Shown one piece after another: positions 57,926 through 64,000 of a stretch of DNA of 64,000 nt. The stretch is from Betaproteobacteria bacterium UBA1934. GTDB lineage: Bacteria; Pseudomonadota; Gammaproteobacteria; Burkholderiales; Rhodocyclaceae. The stretch is from contig DDFG01000001.1 of assembly GCA_002337055.1 (NCBI GenBank), positions 629,643-693,642 on the forward strand, written 5' to 3'. How positions within the stretch are numbered: the stretch's first letter is position 1; each line of letters opens with the position of its first letter. The notes beneath the pieces were generated by a model that was given only the letters and a program-made list of their open reading frames with translations, did no database searches and was not told the DNA's origin. The position numbers and the translations under genes were made by a program.

Positions 57926-58351
57926 TCAGACGCAGCGGCTATCGAGAAAAACCACGACCGCCAGACCCAACACAATTGCGGCAGCGCCCCAGCCCGCCGC
58001 GCCACGTAGGGCGGAACGGGTGGCGTGATGCGCGTGCCGGCGTTTGGCGTCGACATAGCCTAGAAACTCCCCCAGTGTCGCCAATACCGTCAACCCGAAA
58101 AAGATCATGCCAACAAACATGAAGGCCACCGCGTTGTCGCCGAGTTCGCGGCATAGCGCCATGGCGGGATGCAGGGCGCGGAGCATGGTGTCGGAACGGA
58201 GCGCAAGGCGCATGACATAGATGGCGATGACGACAAAGCCTAGCACCAAGCCGATCAATATCCAGGTGTCGAGTTGCTTGAGCGCCGTGAAAGCGCTGCG
58301 GAGGTCGCGCTGAATCCACCCGAAATGGCGAGCCAGCCAACTACGTTGCAT
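57926..58351 (-). CDS. Hypothetical membrane protein
   Basis: The protein has 141 residues from ATG 58351, with a good AAGGGGAC site. Three hydrophobic helices are visible (about 33-54, about 75-98 and about 115-135) separated by a basic segment (DAKRRHAHHATRSALRG). I do not recognise a family. It lies nine bases upstream of the diguanylate cyclase and response regulator genes on the same strand, so it may be part of that signalling unit. Confidence 0.7.
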   Translation of the reverse strand: MQRSWLARHFGWIQRDLRSAFTALKQLDTWILIGLVLGFVVIAIYVMRLALRSDTMLRALHPAMALCRELGDNAVAFMFVGMIFFGLTVLATLGEFLGYVDAKRRHAHHATRSALRGAAGWGAAAIVLGLAVVVFLDSRCV

Positions 58352-58412
58352 CGCGTGTCCCCTTTTCACCGCACAACGGTCTTGGTGTATTAGATTAACA
58401 TGTCGCGCCCGG

Positions 58413-58441
58413 CAAAAAACAAAGGGCAGCCTGAGCTGCCC
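58413..58441 (-). terminator. Terminator of efp
   Basis: A 7-bp stem GGGCAGC/GCTGCCC (58424-58430 with 58435-58441, loop CTGA) is followed on the minus strand by TTTGTTTTTT. It lies 20 bases past the efp stop. Confidence 0.88.
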
Positions 58442-58461
58442 TGGGCGTGTTACCGAATTGC

Positions 58462-59022
58462 TTACTTGACGCGCGCGCGGTATTCGTCGGTGCGCGTATC
58501 GATCTCGATCTTGTCGCCAATTTCGACGAATGCCGGCACCGGCAGTTCGAAACCGGAGGGCTTGATGCGGGCCGGCTTCATGACCTTGCCGGAGGTGTCG
58601 CCCTTGACGGCCGGCTCGGTGTATTCGACTTCGCGCACGACGGCGTTCGGCAGTTCGACGGAAATCGCCTTGCCTTCGTAGAACACCACTTCGACCGGCA
58701 TGCCGTCGTCGAGGTACTTGAGCGCATCGGTCATGTTGTCGGCTTCGACTTCGTACTGGTTGTACTCGGCATCCATGAAGACGTACATCGGGTCGGCGAA
58801 GTAGGAGTAGGTGACTTCCTTGCGGTCGAGCATGACCACTTCAAACTTATCGTCGGCCTTGTAGACCGATTCGGACGGGGCGCCGGTCAGCAGATTCTTC
58901 AGCTTCATCTTGACCACGGCAGCATTGCGGCCGGACTTGTTGTATTCGGCCTTCTGCACGACCAGCGGGTCGTTGCCGACCATGATCACGTTGCCGGAGC
59001 GGAGTTCCTGTGCGGTTTTCAT
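58462..59022 (-). CDS. efp: Elongation factor P, arginine-32 type
   Basis: The protein has 186 residues. EF-P rescues ribosomes stalled on polyproline. Three domains are visible: KOW-like N-terminal domain with the loop NKSGRNAAV, then two OB folds, ending with TGDKIEIDTRT-like DKIEIDTRTDEYRARV. The residue at the tip of the loop is R32, so the protein is of the type rhamnosylated by EarP, whose gene lies just upstream. The lysine-type enzymes EpmA and EpmB are absent, as expected. Confidence 0.98.
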   Translation of the reverse strand: MKTAQELRSGNVIMVGNDPLVVQKAEYNKSGRNAAVVKMKLKNLLTGAPSESVYKADDKFEVVMLDRKEVTYSYFADPMYVFMDAEYNQYEVEADNMTDALKYLDDGMPVEVVFYEGKAISVELPNAVVREVEYTEPAVKGDTSGKVMKPARIKPSGFELPVPAFVEIGDKIEIDTRTDEYRARVK

Positions 59023-59058
59023 CTGGGTTCTCGGATGGATTTTGGACTAAAACGTTAA

Positions 59059-59088
59059 ATTATAACCGGGAATTGACAAATTTGACCA
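59059..59088 (-). promoter_or_regulatory. Probable efp promoter overlapping the earP stop
   Basis: On the minus strand a perfect TATAAT (59059-59064) with TGGTCA (59083-59088) 18 bases upstream. The -10 box overlaps the earP stop codon, so efp would have its own promoter as well as any readthrough from earP. Confidence 0.65.
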
Positions 59089-60136
59089 GATTTCCGGCGA
59101 GATCGCCGGCCGCACACAGCGATTTCGCCCACACCTCGGCGTGTTGTCTTAGCGCTGGCAAGATTGCTGAAAAAGTCGACCATGCGGCCTCGATGTCTTG
59201 GCCCCGGTTCCATGCAAAAAACAGGGACTTCACCGCATCTCGCTCCGGCGACGGCAGGCCGCCGGTATAGCGGGAGAGAAACGCCGAAAGTTTGTCCAGA
59301 TGGACCTCGTCATCCTGCCGATACGCTTGCCACACCAGCGGACGCCCAGCCCACTGGGCCCGAACGAAGGAGTCTTCACCGCGCACGAAATTCAGATCGC
59401 ATTCCCACAACAGTCGGTCGTAGTCGTCCTGTGGCAGAAACGGGATGGGCGTGACGGTGAGCGTACCGATCTGCCACGGCCCCATGCCACCGAGCGCGCG
59501 CCGGACGGCGGCGAGGGGCTGGCCGGGAGGGACGCGGCAGCGGATGGGGCGATCGCTGCGTTGCCAGGCAGAAAGCAAGGCTTCGACCGGCGCGGTGTCA
59601 TAGCAAAAGAGGCTGACCTCCAGTGCCGTGTGTGCGGAAAGACGAGCTTGAACGGCATCGCGTGCGTTCAACAAACCGGATTCCCGCAACAGACCGCCCG
59701 TCTTGGCGGTGAAGCCCGGAAAGAAAAAGTGCTTGTCGAGCGGTGGTTGCGGCGAGGCGAGGGCGTGGCATCCTTCGATCCACGGTTCTGCGCTCAGGTA
59801 TTCGAGATTGATCCAGACGGGCAGAGTGGGGCAGCGAGCCATGGAGGCACGATAGACAGGCGGCAGTTCGCACGCAAAGGCTTCGATCACTACCGCTGCT
59901 GCTTCAACCTGTGGAAAAGGGTCGCTCCATTGATGAATGGCGACACCGGCGACAGTTTGTTCCCGTCGGTTCGGATCGATTGCCGGGCACAAAGGGTTCA
60001 ACGCGCCGAGATCGTCTAGCCACAAGCGCACCGCGACGCCGTGTTCGGCAGCGAGTTGGCGGCCCAGCCGCCAGCAGACGCCGATATCGCCAAAATTGTC
60101 GATGACCCGGCAGAAGATATCCCAGTTTTTCCGCAT
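59060..60136 (-). CDS. earP: EF-P arginine rhamnosyltransferase EarP
   Basis: The protein has 358 residues from ATG 60136 (MRKNWDIFCRVIDNFGDIGV); ATG 60145 adds three residues. The open frame continues to 60760 only as a shadow of the divergent gene. The sequence DIFCRVIDNFGDIGVCWRLGRQLA is the EarP signature, and later parts (GKHFFFPGFTAKTGGLL-like HFFFPGFTAKTGGLL, DLNFVRGEDSFVRAQWAGRPLVWQAY) are also typical, the last forming the nucleotide-sugar site. It transfers rhamnose from dTDP-rhamnose to R32 of EF-P. The pairing with efp is conserved. Confidence 0.95.
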   Translation of the reverse strand: MRKNWDIFCRVIDNFGDIGVCWRLGRQLAAEHGVAVRLWLDDLGALNPLCPAIDPNRREQTVAGVAIHQWSDPFPQVEAAAVVIEAFACELPPVYRASMARCPTLPVWINLEYLSAEPWIEGCHALASPQPPLDKHFFFPGFTAKTGGLLRESGLLNARDAVQARLSAHTALEVSLFCYDTAPVEALLSAWQRSDRPIRCRVPPGQPLAAVRRALGGMGPWQIGTLTVTPIPFLPQDDYDRLLWECDLNFVRGEDSFVRAQWAGRPLVWQAYRQDDEVHLDKLSAFLSRYTGGLPSPERDAVKSLFFAWNRGQDIEAAWSTFSAILPALRQHAEVWAKSLCAAGDLAGNLVKFVNSRL

Positions 60137-60160
60137 GGTCAGCATGCTAACATCGCCGCC

Positions 60161-60817
60161 ATGACAACGTTTCTCGATCCCCAAGATTGCGTGGCCTGCC
60201 CGCGCCTGGCCGATCATTTGGCTGCCCTTCGCCGCCGCGACCCGCATTGGCACAATCTGCCAGTGCCGGCGTTCGGAGACCTCGATGCTCGGCTGCTCGT
60301 GGTCGGGCTGGCGCCCGGCGAGAAGGGTGCCAACCGTACGGGTAGGCCCTTCACCGGTGACGTGGCGGGCGAATTGCTGTATCCGGCGCTCCAGCGCTTC
60401 GGGTTTGCCAGTTCGGTCGAGCCGCTGGGTGTCGATGGCTGGAAGAACGCAGCGCTCCTCCTCGACGACTGCCGTATCACCAACGCGGTGCGCTGCCTGC
60501 CGCCCGCCAACAAACCGACCACGCCGGAAATGCGCCAATGCAACACTCACTTGCGTGCCGAACTTGCCGCCATGCCGAACTTGCAGGCCATCGTCGTGCT
60601 GGGTGCAATTGCGCACCAGTCGGTACTCTGGGCACATGGCCTGAAGGTGAAGGATTACCCGTTCGGTCACAACCTGCGCTATCCCTTGTCCAGCGGGAGG
60701 ATGCTTTTTGCCAGCTACCATTGCAGCGGTTACAACTGGCGCACAGGGCGTTTGTCGCAAGCGAGCTTCGAGGCGGTGTTCGCCGGTGTGCGCGCCTATC
60801 TCGACGGGCAGGCATGA
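60161..60817 (+). CDS. Uracil-DNA glycosylase, family 5 (UdgB type)
   Basis: The protein has 218 residues from ATG 60161; the frame upstream lies in earP. It removes uracil (and other deaminated bases) from DNA. The family-5 motif GLAPGEKGANRTGRPFTGD is complete, separating it from family 4 (GEAPG...). Four cysteines, C10 and C13 (CVACP), C112 (RCLPP) and C127, should bind an iron-sulfur cluster. The start lies 24 bases from the earP start on the other strand. The M15 gene overlaps its stop. Confidence 0.92.
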   Translation: MTTFLDPQDCVACPRLADHLAALRRRDPHWHNLPVPAFGDLDARLLVVGLAPGEKGANRTGRPFTGDVAGELLYPALQRFGFASSVEPLGVDGWKNAALLLDDCRITNAVRCLPPANKPTTPEMRQCNTHLRAELAAMPNLQAIVVLGAIAHQSVLWAHGLKVKDYPFGHNLRYPLSSGRMLFASYHCSGYNWRTGRLSQASFEAVFAGVRAYLDGQA

Positions 60818-61332
60818 ACGAAGCCTGTGACGCTCTCGTCGAGTGGGGCATTTCGACCGAATGGCTGGTGGCGCGCGGATTGTGTGCGCACCCTGAGGCG
60901 ATAGATCTGGTTGTCGCGGAAACCGGCGCCGATGGGCGCGAGCATCGGCTGACTCCGCCCGCGGCAGCGGCCTGGCAGGCGATGAAACTGGCAGCCGGGG
61001 CGGAGAATGTAGTGCTGACGATCATATCGGCGCATCGCAGCATCGCGCGTCAGGATGAGATCGTGCGTCGCAAGTTGGCGCGTGGAGAGACGCTTGAGGA
61101 CATCCTGAAGATCTCGGCGCCGCCCGGTTACAGCGAGCATCACAGCGGCCGGGCAGTAGATATTGCAACACCGGGCGTGCCGCTGCTGGTTGAGGAGTTT
61201 GACACGACACTCGCCTTTGCCTGGTTGCAGGAACGCGCCGGGAGTTTCGGTTTTCGACTTTCGTACCCACGCGGCAATCGGTGCGGCTTTCACTACGAAC
61301 CTTGGCACTGGTGCTGGCATGCAGCCCCATGA
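60814..61332 (+). CDS. M15 family D-alanyl-D-alanine carboxypeptidase-like protein, no signal
   Basis: The protein has 172 residues from ATG 60814, overlapping the UDG stop. The zinc site is complete: SEHHSGRAVD with H109 and D116, and EPWHW with E162 and H165. This matches the VanY/D,D-carboxypeptidase M15B group, which trims cell-wall stem peptides. No signal peptide or anchor is visible at the N-terminus (MNEACDALVEWGISTEWL), which is unusual for an enzyme acting in the periplasm. It lies between two DNA repair genes. Confidence 0.9.
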   Translation: MNEACDALVEWGISTEWLVARGLCAHPEAIDLVVAETGADGREHRLTPPAAAAWQAMKLAAGAENVVLTIISAHRSIARQDEIVRRKLARGETLEDILKISAPPGYSEHHSGRAVDIATPGVPLLVEEFDTTLAFAWLQERAGSFGFRLSYPRGNRCGFHYEPWHWCWHAAP

Positions 61333-61341
61333 GTGTTTGAA

Positions 61342-63153
61342 ATGAGTTTTGATTCGGCTGCCTTTCTTGCCACACTGACCGATCTGCCCGGCGTTTACCG
61401 GATGATTGGCGCCGATGGCGGCGTTCTGTATGTGGGCAAGGCCAAGAATCTCAAAAAGCGCGTGGCGTCGTATTTTCGTGCCAACCTGCCCAGCCCGCGC
61501 ATAGCACATATGGTCAGCCAGATCGACCATGTCGAAACGACCGTAACGCGCACCGAGGCCGAGGCGCTGCTGCTGGAAAACAACCTGATCAAGTCGTTGG
61601 CGCCGCGGTACAACATTCTCTTCCGCGACGACAAATCCTACCCCTACATCCAGATCACCAAAGGCACTTTTCCGAGATTGGGCTTCTTTCGGGGCAGTCC
61701 CGATCGCAAATCGACGTATTTTGGCCCCTATCCTTCAGGGCAGGCGGTGCGCGAAAGCATTCACCTGCTGACCAAAATGTTCCGGCTGCGCACCTGCGAG
61801 GATTCCGTATTCTCCAACCGCTCTCGCCCGTGCCTGCTGTACCAGATCAAGCGTTGCAGCGGACCTTGCGTCGGGCACATCGGTCCCGCCGAATACGCCG
61901 AGGACGTTCAGTACGCCAGCCTTTTTCTGCTCGGCCGCCATCAAGAGGCCAGTAAGCGCCTGGCCAATGCAATGGAAGACGCCTCTGCCCGGCTGGCCTT
62001 CGAGCAGGCGGCGCTCTTCCGCGATCAGTTGCAGTCGCTGCGCCAGATTCAGGAAAAGCAGTTCGTCCATCACCATAAAAACGAGGATGTCGACATTGTG
62101 GTTGCCGTGCGCGAATCCGGTCTGCTCTGCGTCAATCTGGCGATGGTCAGGGGCGGCCGGCATCTCGGCGACCGACCGCAGTTTCCTGTCAACGCCGGCG
62201 AATCGGGACTGGAAGAGGCCGTCACGGCGTTCGTTCAGCAACACTACGGGTTGCACCCGGTGCCGGCCCGCATTGTCGCGGCCCCTTTGCCTGAGGATGA
62301 AGGCGACGACGAACTGGCGGCGACACTGGGCGAGATCACCGGGCGTCCGGTGCCGATTGGCGGCCCGCGCAGCCCGGCGCAGCGCGCCTGGGTCGAGATG
62401 GCCCGGCAGAACGCGCAATTGGCCATCATCGCACGCAAGCAAGCCGCCGCCTTGCAGGAGCATCGCTTGTTGGCCTTGCAGGAAGGGTTGGGGCTGGAGG
62501 GCATCGAACGGATCGAATGTTTCGACATCAGTCATACCCAGGGCGAGGCCACCGTGGCGTCCTGTGTGGTTTATCACGGAAATGGCATGCGCAAGTCGGA
62601 CTATCGCCGATTCAACATCCGCGATATCCAGCCCGGCGACGATTACGCGGCGATGCGTCAGGCGGTCACGCGCCGCTACGACGCGCTGGCGAGCGGTGGC
62701 GAGGGTGCTGTGCCGGATCTGATCCTGATCGATGGCGGCAAGGGACAGGTGAGCGCGGCCTTTGGCGCTCTGACCGATCTCGGGCTGGGGCATCTGCCCA
62801 TGCTTGGCGTAGCCAAGGGCGAAGCGAGAAAGCCGGGTCTGGAAACGCTGGTTTTCCCGGATGAGCGGGAACCGCTACAATGGCCTCCTGAGCACCCGGC
62901 ACTGCACTTGATTCAGGAAATACGCGACGAGGCGCACCGTTTTGCCATTACCGGCCACCGTAACCGGCGCGGCAAGGCGAGGACGACATCGCAACTGGAG
63001 AGCATTCCGGGAATCGGGCCAGCGCGCCGCAAGGCGCTGGTCACGCAATTTGGCGGTCTGCCGGGAGTCAAGGCGGCCTCTATCGAACAACTTGCCGCCG
63101 TGCCGGGCATTGGCCGCGACATGGCAGAACAGATCTACGCCGCACTGCACTGA
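61342..63153 (+). CDS. uvrC: UvrABC system protein C
   Basis: The protein has 603 residues from ATG 61342 (MSFDSAAFLATLTDLPGVYRM); GTG 61333 is a possible earlier start. UvrC makes both incisions in nucleotide excision repair. It shows the GIY-YIG domain (GVYRM...GVLYVGKAKNLKKRV), the cysteine cluster RPCLLYQIKRCSGPC, a UVR domain, the RNase H-like C-terminal nuclease with ECFDISHTQG and LILIDGGKGQ, and two helix-hairpin-helix motifs (IPGIGPARRKALV, VPGIGRDMAEQIY). pgsA overlaps the stop. Confidence 0.97.
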   Translation: MSFDSAAFLATLTDLPGVYRMIGADGGVLYVGKAKNLKKRVASYFRANLPSPRIAHMVSQIDHVETTVTRTEAEALLLENNLIKSLAPRYNILFRDDKSYPYIQITKGTFPRLGFFRGSPDRKSTYFGPYPSGQAVRESIHLLTKMFRLRTCEDSVFSNRSRPCLLYQIKRCSGPCVGHIGPAEYAEDVQYASLFLLGRHQEASKRLANAMEDASARLAFEQAALFRDQLQSLRQIQEKQFVHHHKNEDVDIVVAVRESGLLCVNLAMVRGGRHLGDRPQFPVNAGESGLEEAVTAFVQQHYGLHPVPARIVAAPLPEDEGDDELAATLGEITGRPVPIGGPRSPAQRAWVEMARQNAQLAIIARKQAAALQEHRLLALQEGLGLEGIERIECFDISHTQGEATVASCVVYHGNGMRKSDYRRFNIRDIQPGDDYAAMRQAVTRRYDALASGGEGAVPDLILIDGGKGQVSAAFGALTDLGLGHLPMLGVAKGEARKPGLETLVFPDEREPLQWPPEHPALHLIQEIRDEAHRFAITGHRNRRGKARTTSQLESIPGIGPARRKALVTQFGGLPGVKAASIEQLAAVPGIGRDMAEQIYAALH

Positions 63154-63734
63154 TGCCGTTCAATCTGCCCATCTTCCTGACCTGGTTGCGCATTGTCGCG
63201 ATCCCGCTGCTGATTGCCATCTACTACCTGCCGCACGGGCTGATGAGCCTGCAAGAGCAGAATACCGTGGCGACGGCGATCTTTATCGCGGCGGCGGTGA
63301 CTGATTGGGCTGATGGTTATCTGGCGCGCAAGCTCAACCAGACCTCGGCGTTTGGCGCGTTTCTCGATCCGGTGGCAGACAAGTTGATGGTGGCGTCCGC
63401 GTTGATCGTGCTGGTGCAACTCGACCGTGCCGATGCAATTGTCGCCGGCATCATCATCGGCCGCGAGATTACGATATCCGCGCTGCGCGAGTGGATGGCC
63501 AAGATCGGCGCGGCCCGGAGCGTGGCCGTCTCGATGCTCGGCAAAATCAAGACCACGGCACAGATGGTCGCTATCCCGCTGTTGCTATTTCAGGCTCCTG
63601 TGGCGGGCGTCGACACGATCAAGCTGGGTAGTGTGCTGATCTGGGTGGCCGCTGCCCTGACGCTTTGGTCGATGGGCTATTACCTGCGCATGGCGTGGCC
63701 GGAGATCGCCGCGCGCAGCGATGTGCCAGGTTGA
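63153..63734 (+). CDS. pgsA: CDP-diacylglycerol-glycerol-3-phosphate 3-phosphatidyltransferase
   Basis: The protein has 193 residues with about five to six membrane helices. It makes phosphatidylglycerol phosphate, the first committed step to acidic phospholipids. The CDP-alcohol phosphotransferase motif is intact: DWADGYLARKLNQTSAFGAF...LDPVADK. ATG 63153 shares a base with the uvrC stop. The uvrC-pgsA-glyW-cysT order is the same as in E. coli. The stop codon overlaps the -35 box of the tRNA promoter. Confidence 0.96.
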   Translation: MPFNLPIFLTWLRIVAIPLLIAIYYLPHGLMSLQEQNTVATAIFIAAAVTDWADGYLARKLNQTSAFGAFLDPVADKLMVASALIVLVQLDRADAIVAGIIIGREITISALREWMAKIGAARSVAVSMLGKIKTTAQMVAIPLLLFQAPVAGVDTIKLGSVLIWVAAALTLWSMGYYLRMAWPEIAARSDVPG

Positions 63735-63758
63735 CAAACTCGAGCCAGGCCCTATAAT
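63731..63758 (+). promoter_or_regulatory. Consensus promoter of the tRNA cluster
   Basis: TTGACA (63731-63736) and TATAAT (63753-63758) both match the consensus completely, spaced by 16 bases, followed by a GC-rich discriminator (GCGCGCTCGG). The -35 box overlaps the pgsA stop codon. The tRNA starts 14 bases after the -10 box. Confidence 0.92.
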
Positions 63759-63771
63759 GCGCGCTCGGTTT

Positions 63772-63847
63772 GCGGCAGTAGCTCAGTTGGTAGAGCGATA
63801 CCTTGCCAAGGTATAGGTCGAGAGTTCGAGACTCTTCTGCCGCTCCA
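63772..63847 (+). tRNA. tRNA-Gly (GCC)
   Basis: This is a 76-base tRNA with encoded CCA. The acceptor stem pairs GCGGCAG with CTGCCGC. The anticodon loop TTGCCAA gives GCC. The T arm is AGTTCGAGACT. It is the first of the cluster after pgsA. Confidence 0.97.
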
Positions 63848-63902
63848 AGAATTCTTTGAAAAAGACGAGGCGTTTTTTCAGGTAGTACCGGCCAGATTTG
63901 AT

Positions 63903-63976
63903 GGCGCGATAGCAAAGCGGTTATGCACCGGATTGCAAATCCGTGTAGGTCGGTTCGACTCCGGCTCGCGCCTCCA
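63903..63976 (+). tRNA. tRNA-Cys (GCA)
   Basis: This is a 74-base tRNA with encoded CCA. The acceptor stem pairs GGCGCGA with TCGCGCC. The anticodon loop TTGCAAA gives GCA. The T arm is CGGTTCGACTCCG. It lies 55 bases after tRNA-Gly, as in the E. coli glyW-cysT unit. Confidence 0.97.
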
Positions 63977-63982
63977 GGTTTT

Positions 63983-64000
63983 GCGGCAGTAGCTCAGTTG
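63983..64000 (+). tRNA. Start of a second tRNA-Gly, cut by the window edge
   Basis: The last 18 bases are identical to the first 18 of the tRNA-Gly(GCC) at 63772, including the acceptor strand GCGGCAG and the D arm start. The anticodon is outside the window, so identity as glycine is inferred from the acceptor stem. Confidence 0.75.

Noticed and set aside
1..64000. CRISPR arrays, insertion sequences, prophage genes, toxin-antitoxin pairs
   Set aside because: No regularly spaced repeats, transposases, integrases, phage structural genes or recognisable toxin-antitoxin pairs were seen on either strand.

Overview
The window looks like core chromosome of a GC-rich betaproteobacterium, most plausibly of the Rhodocyclales/Nitrosomonadales type. 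This rests on three things: the gene orders holB-pilZ-tatD, ygfZ/mltG-tmk and efp/earP; an elongation factor P with arginine at position 32 plus its rhamnosyltransferase EarP; and a PEP-CTERM protein, which implies an exosortase elsewhere in the genome. The genus is not determined. Coding density is very high. Many neighbouring genes are joined by ATGA start/stop overlaps, and the three tRNA units with visible promoters (Asn, Ser, Gly) have near-consensus sigma-70 boxes.

Layout. 0-3 kb: end of a YgiQ-type radical SAM protein and an overlapping membrane Ser/Thr kinase with a PEGA domain. 3-6 kb: RNase E (rne) on the minus strand with its terminator and a 385-base divergent gap. 6-12 kb: rluC, a phosphoglycolate-phosphatase-like HAD enzyme, a SppA-type peptidase, moaA, a cyclic-nucleotide-binding protein and a PerM-type permease. 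11.9-13.9 kb: a more AT-rich accessory islet beside tRNA-Asn, with one frameshifted gene and one secreted, cysteine-rich LprI-domain protein. 14-24 kb: an AsmA-like fusion protein, an aspartate/aromatic aminotransferase, uvrB, a low-molecular-weight phosphatase, glnD, map, lysC and tRNA-Ser. 24.6-30 kb: guaA, conserved hypotheticals, htpX-terC and nhaR. 30-34 kb: a QacE-like SMR transporter flanked by short direct repeats, a Tim44-like membrane protein, alanine dehydrogenase and a ScpB-type decarboxylase. 34-44 kb: a YitT protein, rhlE, a tadA-transpeptidase-dehydrogenase operon, NRDE and ygfZ, mltG-tmk and several small enzymes. 44-49 kb: the PEP-CTERM protein, acetyltransferase, CoA-binding protein, then holB-pilZ-tatD-ankyrin. 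49-54 kb: fadD, a TlpA-like lipoprotein, and a Sco1/PCuAC copper-delivery operon. 54-58 kb: dnaQ-rnhA-yafS facing gloB, then a two-gene response-regulator/diguanylate-cyclase unit. 58-64 kb: efp and earP, family-5 uracil-DNA glycosylase, an M15 peptidase, uvrC, pgsA and a tRNA Gly-Cys-Gly cluster.

Functional themes are DNA repair (uvrB, uvrC, uracil glycosylase, dnaQ, rnhA), translation (efp/earP, tadA, tRNAs, rluC), RNA turnover (rne, rhlE), nitrogen and amino-acid metabolism (glnD, lysC, aminotransferase, ald), and envelope maintenance (mltG, L,D-transpeptidase, htpX, SppA, AsmA). I see no rRNA, CRISPR array, insertion sequence, prophage or toxin-antitoxin module. No clearly undescribed multi-gene system stands out. 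The least explained items are the duplicated four-cysteine protein beside tRNA-Asn, the AsmA fusion, the conserved coiled-coil membrane protein after guaA, the unknown first gene of the copper operon, and a possible coupled leader peptide before an acetyltransferase.
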